A model generated the notes under the pieces. That model did no database searches and was not told the origin of the DNA. It was given only the letters and a program-made list of their open reading frames with translations. Source: Halostella pelagica (GTDB lineage Archaea > Halobacteriota > Halobacteria > Halobacteriales > Natronoarchaeaceae). Taken from it: 64,000 nt of DNA. The stretch is from NCBI GenBank assembly GCA_005954745.1, contig CP040680.1, positions 248,001-312,000 on the forward strand, read 5' to 3'. Below are positions 35,188-44,182 of the stretch, piece after piece; within the stretch, counting starts at the first letter, position 1; each line of letters opens with the position of its first letter. Both the position numbers and the translations under genes were made by a program.

Positions 35188-35658
35188 TCGTCGGCAAACT
35201 GTAATCCGCCCTTAATAGAGCATTGACTCCGCGGCAATGGCCAGTAGGCGTCCAGTCAACAACAATATCTGCGTTTTTACTCTGATACTGGATTGTATAC
35301 TTGTAGCCATATGACAACGATCGTGTCATATATACACTACCGGATCCTCGGGGACAGAAACGGAACCGGCCGTCGATCGGCTTACTGACTGCCTTTCGGT
35401 CGACAACTCTCCACTCCTTCAGGGATGCAGTTCCGAGTACGTTACTTTCGGTCCTGACTAGTCGTTCGTGCGTCCGATCCGGGGGGCTGGGCAATATCAA
35501 ACACCCGATTTTTGGTGCGAGAATGCCGTCTCCGAGCAGGTGTGAACCGGTGGCGACGACAAACCGGTGGCCGTCGCAGCTCACGTTCCGAGCAATAAAG
35601 GCTCGGATAAACCCCGATAAAAAGACACACCGAACGGGTCGATATTAGTGAATCGTCA
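35188..35658. other. Gene-free stretch
   Basis: No supported gene. A 138-codon minus-strand frame here lacks any recognisable domain, and its composition is unlike its neighbours. AT-rich sequence at about 35277-35340 may hold the former promoter of the cyclodeaminase pseudogene. Confidence 0.45.
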
Positions 35659-35982
35659 TTAGTGGCCGCCGGAGACGAAGTGGAGACCGACGATCCCAAA
35701 GATAATCACGGAGATAAACAGGAGTCGGGAACTCGTCGCCGGTTCATCGAATAAGACGATGCCGAGCGAGGCAGTGCCTACGGCGCCAATCCCCGTCCAG
35801 ACAGCATACGCAGTCCCGATCGGCAGATCTTGGACGGCTCGCGCGAGCAATACCATACTAATGATGAGCGCAGCGACTGTGCCCGCCGTCGGGATCGGTT
35901 CCGAGAGTCCGTCAGAATACTCCAGGCCGATCGCCCAGGCGATCTCGAACAGGCCAGCGACGAAGAGAACGAGCCATGACAT
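35659..35982 (-). CDS. gdx: SMR-family exporter, SugE/Gdx (guanidinium) type
   Basis: Small multidrug resistance protein of 107 residues with four helices, working as a dual-topology dimer. The essential Glu13 is in MSWLVLFVAGLFEIAWAIGL. The Trp-Ala-Ile-Gly after it and LPIGTAYAVWTGIGAVGTAS place it with SugE/Gdx guanidinium exporters rather than EmrE-type drug pumps. The start at 35982 fits the family N-terminus; AGGAGG sits only one base upstream, too close for an ordinary ribosome-binding site. No guanidine riboswitch was recognised upstream. Confidence 0.88.
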   Translation of the reverse strand: MSWLVLFVAGLFEIAWAIGLEYSDGLSEPIPTAGTVAALIISMVLLARAVQDLPIGTAYAVWTGIGAVGTASLGIVLFDEPATSSRLLFISVIIFGIVGLHFVSGGH

Positions 35983-36150
35983 TCCTCCTATGCGTTTTCC
36001 CACAAATCGGTCTATATGTTTCGATACCGCCGTTGATTAGCTATCTGCACGTTTGCCACTCCACGGCAGAGTCTGACTAAATTCCCGATACACCAATCAG
36101 CACTGTCACAGGGCCCTGCCAGGTTGGGGCGGCACAGGCGTTCACCGGGA

Positions 36151-36243
36151 GGTTTCGGGTTCAAGCCTGCGCCGGTGTTCGACGTCTCTCAGACCGAGGG
36201 CGAACCGCTTCCCGAACTCGAAACTGAAGCGATCGGGGACGCC
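36151..36243 (+). pseudogene. ArdC-like antirestriction/ssDNA-binding protein fragment
   Basis: One frame reads GFGFKPAPVFDVSQTEGEPL followed by [11 protein letters not shown]. This resembles the conserved VFDVSQTEGEPLPEL stretch of ArdC-type proteins carried by plasmids and integrative elements. About 31 residues are left; the frame then runs into a P-type ATPase fragment in another frame. Identification is from memory of the family wording. Confidence 0.6.
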
Positions 36244-36254
36244 GGGCCTCTACC

Positions 36255-37874
36255 GCGCTGGATGAGTTGGCAAAGTTGATGCCCGACACCGCCGAGCGGA
36301 TTACCGAGGACGGCGACACTGAGGAAGTCCCGGTGAGCGAGCTTTCAGAAGGCGATCTCGTCCTCGTGCGGCCGGGCGCGAACGTCCCCGCCGACGGCGT
36401 CGTCGAGGAGGGTGACTCCGATGTCAACGAGGCGATGATCACCGGCGAATCTAAACCCGTCTCGAAGGAACCCGGTGACGAGGTAATCGGGGGGACCGTC
36501 AACGGCAACGGGAGTCTTCGTGTTCGTGTCGGCGCAACGGGTGAGGAGACGACCCTCGCTGGCATTATGCGACTCGTCGAGGAGGCCCAGCAGGGCAAAT
36601 CACGGACGCAAGTTCTCGCAGACCGGGCGGCCGGGTGGCTGTTCTACGTCGCTGTCGGGGCTGCTGTCGTGACTGAGGTCGCGTGGACCGTCGCGACGAC
36701 CTTCGATGCGGCCGTCATCGAACGCGTGGTGACTGTCCTAGTCATCGCGTGCCCACACGCCCTCGGACTCGCGATTCCGCTCGTCGTCGCAATCAACACG
36801 TCACTGGCGGCTCGCAATGGGATGCTGGTCCGTGACCGGGTCGCGATGGAGCAGGCCCGGAGTCTAGACTCCATCATCTTCGACAAGACCGGTACGCTCA
36901 CCGAGGGTGAACACGGCGTCGTCAACATCGCAACCGTCGACGGTGTCGCCGAAGATGACGCGCTCGCGCTCGCCGCCGCGGTTGAGAGCGACTCCGAGCA
37001 CATGATCGCCCGGGCCATCCGTGAGGAAGCCGACGAGCGGGACCTCACTGCTCCTGACGCGGCCAACTTCGAGGCGATCAAGGGTAGGGGCGTCCGAGCG
37101 GACGTCGACGGGAACGAGGTGTACGTCGGCGGGCCGAACCTACTGACCCAACTCGAGAGCGAGGTCCCTGCTTACCTTCCGGAGTTCGCTGACGAGGCCG
37201 GGCAGAACGCCCAGACCGTCGTGTACCTTGTACGTGAGGGCGAGTTGATCGCCGCCTTCGCGATGGCCGACGTGAACCGCGAGGAGAGCTACCGGGTCGT
37301 CGACGCCCTGCACGACCTCGGCATCGAGGTGGCGATGCTAACTGGTGACTCTCAGGACGTCGCTACCGCCGTCGCCGACGAACTGGGCATCGACACGGTG
37401 TTCGCGGAGGTGCTCCCCAAGGACAAGGATACGAAAGTCCAGGAGCTCCAAGATAAGGGCAAACTCGTCGGGATGGTCGGCGACGGCGTCAACGACGCGC
37501 CGGCGCTGACTCGTGCGGACATCGGGATCGCCATCGGCAGTGGGACAGACGTGGCCGTCCAGTCGGCGGACATCATCCTCGTCCAGAACAATCCAATGGA
37601 CGTCGTCCGCCTCGTCCAACTGAGTAAGGCAAGCTACCGGAAGAGGAAGGAAAACCTCATCTGGGCCGCCGGGTACAACGTCTTCGCACTCCCGCTCGCA
37701 GCAGGCGTCCTTGCTCCCATCGGGATACTGCTCTCGCCTGCCGTCGGCGCGCTATTGATGTCTCTGAGCACGGTTATCGTCGCCATCAATGCTCAGTTCC
37801 TCCGTCGGGTCGATCTCGACCTACCGAATCTCTCGGGCGTCACCTCGCCACGAGATGCACAACCTGCCGACTGA
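36255..37874 (+). pseudogene. CopB-type heavy-metal P-type ATPase lacking its N-terminus
   Basis: The frame begins at the actuator domain ([16 protein letters not shown]) and contains the rest: TGESKP, the membrane metal motif CPH (about residue 166, [13 protein letters not shown]), phosphorylation motif DKTGT, SEHMIA of the N-domain and [13 protein letters not shown] places it in the CopB-like (P1B-3) group. The upstream metal-binding region and first helices are missing, and it is joined directly to an ArdC-like fragment, so it is 5'-truncated by rearrangement. TTG 36267 is the only visible start. An active pump is unlikely. Confidence 0.85.
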
Positions 37875-37968
37875 CGATTTAATTACTCCACAACTCCGTA
37901 TTACCCGACATACTGGAGGACACGAGCCATTCCCGCTTCGAGGTGGTAGAGGATTAGTGGCCCGGGTC

Positions 37969-38676
37969 TCATCGTTTTCGGAGGTCTTCAGAGCGGAGTT
38001 CGCCCCTCGCATGCCAAGTACGCGGCCGGAGAGCGACGACGAGTGCTGCCGCATAGAAGACGGCGACGAGTCCCACGACTATCGGACCCGGAATCGTCCC
38101 GATTGCCGCCGTTTCGGTCCATGGTTCGGGAGCGAACGCCGTAATACGGACGATCCATGCGGCAAGAACCACGATAAACAGGGGAAGGTAGATGCGCCGC
38201 AAACGGTGAGCGATAGCCTCCTCAGCGGCGATTTTGAGTGTCGGCGTCCTGTAGTCCTTGCCGAGCGTCTCCCGCCAGTTATCATCAGCAAGGCCGTAAT
38301 CAGGATCGAGGCCGTACGCCCAGACGTTCTCTTGGAGTGTGCGGACACGCGACCGCCAGATATCGTAGCCGCGGTAGCGTCGTGCCTCGATAACAAGGAA
38401 GACCGTCAACGTTGCGACACCGACAAGGATGATGTAGTGGGGGTTGTTCGGACTCGAGAATGCCCATGTGAGAAGCGCTGCAATCACGATGACCGCCCAG
38501 TTAGTCGTCCTGTCGAGTCGTTCGCGCCAGAGTTTCATCCGATGGATCTCACCACGATAGAGGTGAGCCATCGCAGAACTCGGCCCCATGTCTTCGTCGA
38601 GCAGGCCCGCACCGATATACGGTGATGCCGTTGCTTCAGGACTCTGCCCAGTATCGTCGTCCGATGGTGAAGTCAT
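37969..38676 (-). CDS. DUF2270 membrane protein
   Basis: Haloarchaeal and bacterial family of unknown function, 235 residues. A disordered acidic N-terminus is followed by MAHLYRGEIHRMKLWRERLD, two helices (WAVIVIAALLTWAFSSPN; YIILVGVATLTVFLVIEARR), the family stretch RYRGYDIWRSRVRTLQENVW, and two more helices near the C-terminus. The gene is alone between the truncated metal ATPase and the sulfur genes. Confidence 0.85.
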   Translation of the reverse strand: MTSPSDDDTGQSPEATASPYIGAGLLDEDMGPSSAMAHLYRGEIHRMKLWRERLDRTTNWAVIVIAALLTWAFSSPNNPHYIILVGVATLTVFLVIEARRYRGYDIWRSRVRTLQENVWAYGLDPDYGLADDNWRETLGKDYRTPTLKIAAEEAIAHRLRRIYLPLFIVVLAAWIVRITAFAPEPWTETAAIGTIPGPIVVGLVAVFYAAALVVALRPRTWHARGELRSEDLRKR

Positions 38677-38829
38677 ATGCGAGTGATCTCCCCGATGTGG
38701 AGGAACGTATTCGTGATTCGGTCACTGACCGTCTCGTATTTGTTCATAGTGTCGTTGGATGTCATCTTGGGCATATTGTACAATCCCGTATAGTGTCTAC
38801 AGAATCGGGCTCCAATAGGATCAGGAGAA

Positions 38830-39408
38830 TCAGATGAGGAGTTGGATGTCGGCGTCAGCCATATCCTGGATCGCCGTGGCGGCACCGACACCGGTTGTCA
38901 CACCGTCGTAGAAGTCGTCCTCGTCGTAATCCATCAGGTCGATGGTCATCTGACAGGCCTGGAACTCGACGCCCATCTCGAGCGACGTGTCGATTAGCTC
39001 CTCGATCGTCGCCGTGTCATTATTGTCGATTTTCTTTTCCATCATCTTCGTCGTCATGCGGTCCATGCCAGGAAGCGCAGCGATGGCGTTCGGCATGGGC
39101 ATGTTGGGGTTGCCGACGGAGCTCAGCTTCAGATCCTTCGAGCGCTTCTCGTGGAGGATGTCTAGCCCCCAGAACGTATGGAAGACTGTCACCTCGTAGT
39201 CGAACGCGGCAGCGGTACTCGCCAAGATGAGTGGCGGGTACGCCATATCGAGGGTGCCTTTCGTCGCGATAATGGACATCTTCGGCTGGCTGTCCTCACT
39301 TGTGGTTTCGGCAATCTGTTCTTCCAGCTCTGTGACACGCGCGGCGAGTTCCGCACGCGAAGGTTCCTCATCGCCGGACGTTGCTGTCTGCGTGGTGTCG
39401 GTGCTCAT
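38830..39408 (-). CDS. DsrE/DsrF/DrsH-like sulfur-carrier family protein
   Basis: Cytoplasmic protein of 192 residues. The N-terminal 40 residues form a probable short coiled coil (ARVTELEEQIAETTSED). The DsrE-like fold follows: MSIIATKGTLDMAYPPLILA, the FHTFWGLDILHEK stretch, and the conserved Cys152 in EFQACQMTIDLMD. Family members relay persulfide sulfur. The start shares one base with the tusA stop (TAATG), so both are in one transcript, and TusA probably exchanges sulfane sulfur with it. Confidence 0.88.
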   Translation of the reverse strand: MSTDTTQTATSGDEEPSRAELAARVTELEEQIAETTSEDSQPKMSIIATKGTLDMAYPPLILASTAAAFDYEVTVFHTFWGLDILHEKRSKDLKLSSVGNPNMPMPNAIAALPGMDRMTTKMMEKKIDNNDTATIEELIDTSLEMGVEFQACQMTIDLMDYDEDDFYDGVTTGVGAATAIQDMADADIQLLI

Positions 39409-39653
39409 TATGCCTCCGTCTTCCGGACGTAGTGTTTGTACACGTCGTCGCCCTCCTGCTGGTCGAGGAGTTCGACGCCGTCAGTTGTATCAGCCCAGCC
39501 GCCCAGGTCACTCATGCTACCTGGGTCGGTAGCGAGGACTTCGAGGACGTCTCCTTCGGCGAGTTGGTCGACGTTCTGTTTGGTCTTGACGACCGGCATC
39601 GGACAGTTCTGACCCTTCACGTCGAGCGTATCGGTGGTTTCGTACTCGGTCAT
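39408..39653 (-). CDS. tusA: TusA-family sulfurtransferase
   Basis: Small sulfur-carrier protein of 81 residues. The active-site motif is NCPMPVVKTKQ, in which the Cys holds a persulfide. ATG 39653 is preferred to 39674 because it begins the family's first strand. A 10-base palindrome CCAATATTGG lies 18-27 bases upstream, overlapping the likely promoter. First gene of the tusA-dsrE pair, divergent from the rhodanese/MBL-YeeE operon. Confidence 0.9.
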   Translation of the reverse strand: MTEYETTDTLDVKGQNCPMPVVKTKQNVDQLAEGDVLEVLATDPGSMSDLGGWADTTDGVELLDQQEGDDVYKHYVRKTEA

Positions 39654-39670
39654 AGTATTGGATTCACTAC

Positions 39671-39680
39671 CCAATATTGG
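39671..39680. promoter_or_regulatory. Palindrome CCAATATTGG upstream of tusA
   Basis: Perfect 10-base palindrome about where the tusA TATA box should lie. It may be part of the core promoter or an operator. Confidence 0.35.
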
Positions 39681-39819
39681 CTCCGTTATGAAAAGCGTGT
39701 CGGTAGTAGTTCCCGTTTAGAACACAACTGGGCTCACTAAATAGCACTTGAATACTCTTTTCAGGCTGTATTGCCTTAGAATAGGGGGTTTAATATTGTG
39801 TGTAGGGTGAATCACTATA

Positions 39820-39833
39820 CAAATCCTTATTTG
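39820..39833. promoter_or_regulatory. Dyad CAAAT-CCTT-ATTTG upstream of the rhodanese-MBL gene
   Basis: Five-base perfect arms, 26-39 bases before the ATG at 39859, at the expected TATA position. The gene also has AGGAGG about 4 bases before its start. Confidence 0.35.
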
Positions 39834-39858
39834 GCAGCAGCCGATAGAAGGAGGTGAG

Positions 39859-41046
39859 ATGACCGAAGGGAACCACCCGAATACGAATACCGATGAGGCG
39901 GTCGAATCGACCAGACCCGAGGAATTGAAACAGCGCATCGACAACGGCGAAGACGTGTTCGTCCTCGACGTGCGCTCGAAGGGCGACTTCGAGGAGTGGC
40001 GTATCGACGGTGAGACCGTTGACGTCGTGAACTATCCGTACTTCGAGTTGCTCGACGGTATTCCCGAGGACCTACACGGGGACCTTCCGGACGACCGACG
40101 TATCACCGTCCTCTGTGCGAAGGGCGGATCCAGTGAGATGGTCGCCGAACTCCTCGAAGCGGGAGGCTACGACGTCGACCACCTCGAACGCGGTATGAAG
40201 GGCTGGGCGCGCATTTACCAGTCCCAGGAATTAGATACGAACGTTGACGCGACGGTTACACAGTATCAACGACCGTCGAGTGGCTGTCTCGCCTATCTCA
40301 TCGCCTCCGACGGCGAGGCCGCAGTCATCGACCCGCTACGGACGTTCACCGACGAATACGTTCAGGACGTTCGGACGCTCGGAGTCGAACTCGCATACGC
40401 AGTAGATACGCACATCCACGCAGACCACATCTCGGGCATTCGTGATCTCGCCACGGAGACCGGCGCAACACCGGTGCTTCCCGAACCAGCCGCCGAGCGT
40501 GGCATCGAGTACGACGGCGACTACGAGACCGTCGAAGGCGGTGAGACGCTCACCGTCGGCGACGTGGACATCGAGGTCGTCCACACACCCGGTCACACGA
40601 CCGGGATGACCGCGTACAAGGTCGGAGACGTCCTGTTAACCGGCGATGGAGTGTTCACCGAGAGCGTCGCTCGACCGGACCTCGAAGATCCCGAGGCGGC
40701 GAGGGACGCCGCACGAACGCTCTACGAGAGCCTCCACGAGAAGGTCCTATCGCTATCCGAAGAGACGATCATCGCCCCCGCTCACTTCAGCGACGCGGCG
40801 ACATCTGAGGACGACGGTACGTATACGGCTGAACTCGGGGAGTTGATTGAGCGGATGGATGCACTCACGATGGACGAAGACGAGTTCGTCGAGTTCATCG
40901 TCGCGGATATGCCGCCGCGACCAGCGAACTACGAGGAGATCATCGCCACGAACCTCGGTCGAGACTCCCCCGACGACGAGGAAGCCTTCGAATTGGAGCT
41001 CGGGCCGAACAACTGCGCGGCGAGCGAGGAAGCACTAACAGACTAA
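39859..41046 (+). CDS. Rhodanese-metallo-beta-lactamase fusion (persulfide dioxygenase-like)
   Basis: Two-domain cytoplasmic enzyme of 395 residues. Residues about 18-125 form a rhodanese domain (FVLDVRSKGDFEEWRIDG; putative active Cys86 in VLCAKGGSSE). The rest is an MBL hydrolase with H185-x-H187-x-D189-H190 (THIHADH) and HTPGHTTGM. Fusions like this oxidise glutathione- or thiol-persulfide, or release sulfur from it. The usual order in bacteria is MBL then rhodanese; here it is reversed. AGGAGGTGAG directly upstream sets the start. Its stop shares one base with the next ATG, so it heads the yeeE-type operon. Confidence 0.88.
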   Translation: MTEGNHPNTNTDEAVESTRPEELKQRIDNGEDVFVLDVRSKGDFEEWRIDGETVDVVNYPYFELLDGIPEDLHGDLPDDRRITVLCAKGGSSEMVAELLEAGGYDVDHLERGMKGWARIYQSQELDTNVDATVTQYQRPSSGCLAYLIASDGEAAVIDPLRTFTDEYVQDVRTLGVELAYAVDTHIHADHISGIRDLATETGATPVLPEPAAERGIEYDGDYETVEGGETLTVGDVDIEVVHTPGHTTGMTAYKVGDVLLTGDGVFTESVARPDLEDPEAARDAARTLYESLHEKVLSLSEETIIAPAHFSDAATSEDDGTYTAELGELIERMDALTMDEDEFVEFIVADMPPRPANYEEIIATNLGRDSPDDEEAFELELGPNNCAASEEALTD

Positions 41047-41543
41047 TGATAGAGACGCTCACACCGTTGCTTGCACTCGGAGAACTCTTTCCGCGCGGGG
41101 TAACGCAGTATCTCGTTGGCGGTCTGCTCGTCGGACTGGGAGCCGCGACGATCTACCTCGCAACGGGAATTATTGCGGGCGCGAGCACGTTCCTCGAATC
41201 GACGCTATCGTACGTCTCGGCGATTCCACGGTTCAATCGCTTCAAGTACGTCCAGTCTCGCGGATGGCGGCTCGTGTTCACTGCAGGCATTATCAGCGGT
41301 GCCGCAGTGTATGTGCTCGTTGCAGGTGACGGCATCTGGACGACGGACGTCCAGTGGTGGCGGCTGCTCGGCGGCGGCTTCCTCGTCGGTGTCGGTACAC
41401 GCCTCGGCAAGGGCTGTACGTCCGGCCACGGCGTCTGTGGCGTCGGCTCGCTGTCGAACACGTCGCTGGTGAACGTCGCGACGTTCCTCGCCTTCGCCAT
41501 CGGCACTGCGCAACTGGTGCAGGCGCTGGGGGTGTCGCCATGA
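41046..41543 (+). CDS. YeeE/YedE-family membrane protein, first half
   Basis: Membrane protein of 165 residues with about four helices. TRLGKGCTSGHGVCGVGSLS carries the Cys residues that in YeeE (TsuA) are used to pass thiosulfate through the membrane. Bacterial YeeE is one longer polypeptide; here the two repeats are separate genes with a 4-base ATGA overlap. Likely imports thiosulfate or a related sulfur compound for the neighbouring sulfur carriers. Confidence 0.88.
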   Translation: MIETLTPLLALGELFPRGVTQYLVGGLLVGLGAATIYLATGIIAGASTFLESTLSYVSAIPRFNRFKYVQSRGWRLVFTAGIISGAAVYVLVAGDGIWTTDVQWWRLLGGGFLVGVGTRLGKGCTSGHGVCGVGSLSNTSLVNVATFLAFAIGTAQLVQALGVSP

Positions 41544-42010
41544 GCGACCGCGAACGGAACCCGCTGTTCCTCCCGCTCATCTACGTCGGGGGCCTCATCT
41601 TCGGGTTCGGGCTCGCGTTCAGCGGGATGGCCAAGCCCGAGATCGTTCTGGACTTCCTCCAGTTCAATGACTTCGGCCTGCTGTTCGTGATGGGCGGTGC
41701 AGCCGTCGTCACCGGAATCACGTTCGCAGTCGCAACGCGATCCCTCGACCGCGCGCCTCTCACGGGTGACGCCTACAAACGACGACTGAAATCGTTCGAT
41801 CGGAACGTCATCCTCGGGGGTGCAATCTTCGGCGTCGGCTGGGGCCTTTCCGGAATCTGTCCCGGCGCAGCCTACGCGAGCGTCGGCATCGGAAACTACC
41901 CTATCCTCTGGGCCATCGCCGGAATGTTCCTCGGCGCCTACGCCCAGGGGTACGCGCGCTCGTTCGGCACAGACAGCGCTGAGTCCACGAGCGACGCAAA
42001 GGCCAACTAA
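41540..42010 (+). CDS. YeeE/YedE-family membrane protein, second half (DUF6691 type)
   Basis: Partner of the preceding gene, 156 residues. It has an N-terminal LIFGFGLAFSGMAKPEIVLD helix and a second conserved repeat GVGWGLSGICPGAAYASVGI with its Cys. ATG 41540 is used because the 4-base overlap with the upstream stop couples translation. The two halves together should form the sulfur-compound channel. End of the operon. Confidence 0.88.
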   Translation: MSDRERNPLFLPLIYVGGLIFGFGLAFSGMAKPEIVLDFLQFNDFGLLFVMGGAAVVTGITFAVATRSLDRAPLTGDAYKRRLKSFDRNVILGGAIFGVGWGLSGICPGAAYASVGIGNYPILWAIAGMFLGAYAQGYARSFGTDSAESTSDAKAN

Positions 42011-42229
42011 CGATGGTGTTTCAACGCACCCCGTTGGTAATTGCGCGCCAGTAGTATTGTTGAGTAGTGAACTGGCAACGCAAAACAACGCGGAACTCGT
42101 GAGATGTTCGGACTCGAAACCCTGACCGGTACTGCGCACGCGCCCCGCCCGGACGATATCTAGCGGCACGGTCTATTTCTGAGTAATTTGCTATTCGTAC
42201 TCTTCAGCCAGCGGCGAGACGATATCTGA

Positions 42230-42270
42230 TTAACCAACAAAACTTTATCGGAAGGCGTTCTGTTGGTTAA
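42230..42270. promoter_or_regulatory. Inverted-repeat operator flanking the TATA box of the 42287 gene
   Basis: TTAACCAACA (42230-42239) and TGTTGGTTAA (42261-42270) are perfect 10-base inverted repeats separated by 21 bases containing the TATA-like AAAACTTTATC. The right arm ends 16 bases before the ATG at 42287. Arms on both sides of the core promoter are what a dimeric or looping repressor would use. Confidence 0.65.
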
Positions 42271-42286
42271 CACGAGGCAATTGCTG

Positions 42287-42610
42287 ATGCCCGACGAGCC
42301 ACCCACGCCGCCGGCGGAACTCCCGACAGACATCGTCAACACACTCAGCGGCTACTCTCCAGACCAGCTCCAACACGTCGCACGCTACGCCGAGGAACTC
42401 GCAGAACACAAAGCTCGCGAGGCCCGTCTCGAGGAAAAGTCAGAGGAGGACGAGATCGACGAGCGCCCCAATGACCTCCCAGATGATGTCCCGTCGAAAG
42501 CGACGATCACGATCAAGGAGATAAACGACAACCGCTACTACTACTGGCAGTGGCGGGATGGCGAAAAGGTCCGATCCCAATATAAAGGCCCTGTCAACCC
42601 GGACGCGTAG
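42287..42610 (+). CDS. Small acidic protein, DUF6788-like
   Basis: 107 residues. A proline-rich start is followed by DIVNTLSGYSPDQLQHVARY, a charged helix rich in Glu and Lys, then a small C-terminal domain (ATITIKEINDNRYYYWQWRD and KVRSQYKGPV). The C-terminal wording matches small haloarchaeal proteins that I know as DUF6788; function unknown. ATG 42287 is preferred to 42263, which lies within the operator. Strong operator symmetry suggests tight, perhaps self-, regulation. The next gene is an IS transposase. Confidence 0.7.
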   Translation: MPDEPPTPPAELPTDIVNTLSGYSPDQLQHVARYAEELAEHKAREARLEEKSEEDEIDERPNDLPDDVPSKATITIKEINDNRYYYWQWRDGEKVRSQYKGPVNPDA

Positions 42611-42756
42611 CCGAGATTGGACCGCAATCGGATGTTTGATTTAGTGCGAGTAGTAGCGTATCAGGTGATGTCCCCAGGAATTTGACGCTGGCCTGGTTCG
42701 CCACGGGCTGCGTCATGGCTGTCGGCGTCACTCTCCTGACCACGACGACGTCTATA

Positions 42757-42765
42757 CATTGAGAA
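42757..42765. repeat. Left flanking duplication of the IS5-type element
   Basis: CATTGAGAA immediately precedes the left inverted repeat; CATTGGGAA (44314-44322) immediately follows the right one. Eight of nine bases match, as expected for an old target-site duplication. Confidence 0.65.
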
Positions 42766-42836
42766 GGCCTTGTTTAGATGCCGGGAAAACCATCCATTTC
42801 GGTGATCTAACTTCCCTCTGAGTCAACCTGAGTAGT

Positions 42837-43661
42837 GTGGCCTCTCGTCTCTCACGCTTCACAGATCGCCTCGTAAAACTAGCGCAACGGGCTGTCTCTG
42901 GCGATCCTTCTCCAGCAGTCAAGAAAGGTGACGGCGGGTACGCTGACTGGGTAATCGTGGTAATCCACGGTCTCCGCGAATATCTTGACCTTCCCTATCG
43001 ACGGCTCCTCGATATTCTTCATGAGATGCCCGGTATTGTCGAGAAAATGAACCTCAAAACGAGTGAGCTACCAGACTTTACGACCGTATGTGTCCGGAAG
43101 CAGCAGCTCAAGATTGCAATCTGGCGAACTCTTTTGAGGCTTTCTGCTACTCTCCACGATACCGGTGATGTACAGGCTACCGATGCAACGGCCTTCGACC
43201 GTCACTCGGCCAGCCGTCATTACGCAAACCCGACAGAATACACCTTCAGATCGGTCAAGACGACAGCGTTGGTGGACTGCGAAACCAGTACTGTCTTGGA
43301 TATTCACTGTTCGATGAAGCAGCCTCACGACACCCACGTCGGGTGGCAGGTACTCACGCGGAATCTCAACCAACTACAGACCATCGCCGCTGACAAAGGG
43401 TATGACTGGGACGATCTACGTGCGGAACTCCGGGAGTCCGGTGTTCGGCCAGTGATCAAACAATGGGAGTTCTCTCCGCTTGATATAGCACACAACGCTC
43501 GCCATGACGATGATGTCTATCACCTTCGATCAGTGGCTGAGGCTGTCTTCTTTGCGCTCAAGCAGCGGTATGGCGACACCCTTCGGGCACGAACCTGGTT
43601 CGGTCAGTTCCGTGAACTTGTGTTGAAAGCAAGTGTGTGGAATCTCGAACTCGCTCTCTAA
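42837..43661 (+). CDS. IS5-family transposase
   Basis: DDE transposase of 274 residues from GTG 42837. First Asp is in GDVQATDATAFDRHSASRHY, second in TIAADKGYDWDD, and the Glu in RSVAEAVFFALKQRYGDTLR, with the IS5-type spacing. No stop or frameshift interrupts it, so it may be active. The left inverted repeat is 70 bases upstream. Confidence 0.9.
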   Translation: MASRLSRFTDRLVKLAQRAVSGDPSPAVKKGDGGYADWVIVVIHGLREYLDLPYRRLLDILHEMPGIVEKMNLKTSELPDFTTVCVRKQQLKIAIWRTLLRLSATLHDTGDVQATDATAFDRHSASRHYANPTEYTFRSVKTTALVDCETSTVLDIHCSMKQPHDTHVGWQVLTRNLNQLQTIAADKGYDWDDLRAELRESGVRPVIKQWEFSPLDIAHNARHDDDVYHLRSVAEAVFFALKQRYGDTLRARTWFGQFRELVLKASVWNLELAL

Positions 43662-43684
43662 GGCCGTGCAACATAGAACATCAA

Positions 43685-44182
43685 TTACTCATTCGAATCA
43701 AAGTTCCATAGTCCGTCAACCGAATGGATTGTTAGGTATGTACCATCGGACGAAACTGTAACCTTGGAGTGAACTTGTACTCGATTAAAATTCTCTCGCG
43801 TTGTGGAAACATTAAAACTACCGACCGACTCGTCGTCTTCGGCCCATCCGGGACTGGTTGTTCCGACTACATAGCGCACAGAATCGAACCGTTCAGTGAG
43901 CGTGCGATGAAGGGAATCCGAAACGGTCGGCATTCGGGGTACCGGAAATTGATCTGCCCACTTCTCGTTGAGGTAAACGAGATCTGGGGGTGTATCGTTT
44001 TCATAGCTAGCATCCACATTGATGATCGGAATCTCTGTAGTATGACCTGAATCCTCTATGAGACCATCAATTACTTTGAATTGTACATACCCCTCGACTC
44101 GCTGAGGTGAGTTTAGACACCCAGCAAGGGCGAGCGACACGCTAGTTCCAACCGTACTCAGGAACGCTCGTCTGGAGGGCAT
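43685..44182 (-). CDS. Tat-exported lipoprotein, passenger of the IS5-type element
   Basis: 165 residues from ATG 44182 (in-frame alternative at 44194). Tat signal SRRAFLSTVG, hydrophobic stretch and lipobox LAGC predict a lipid-anchored extracellular protein. The mature part is a small, probably beta-rich domain (EGYVQFKVIDGLIEDSGHTT; KVTVSSDGTYLTIHSVDG) with no motif I recognise. It stops 23 bases from the transposase stop, convergent with it, and is inside the element's inverted repeats. AT content is higher than that of chromosomal neighbours. Confidence 0.75.
   Translation of the reverse strand: MPSRRAFLSTVGTSVSLALAGCLNSPQRVEGYVQFKVIDGLIEDSGHTTEIPIINVDASYENDTPPDLVYLNEKWADQFPVPRMPTVSDSLHRTLTERFDSVRYVVGTTSPGWAEDDESVGSFNVSTTRENFNRVQVHSKVTVSSDGTYLTIHSVDGLWNFDSNE

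Noticed and set aside
35168-35584. 138-codon minus-strand frame between the cyclodeaminase pseudogene and the SMR gene
   Set aside because: No domain, unusual composition and no promoter; treated as non-coding.
35983-36150. Guanidine riboswitch or attachment site upstream of the SMR exporter or next to the ArdC fragment
   Set aside because: No riboswitch core motif, tRNA end or integrase gene could be recognised.
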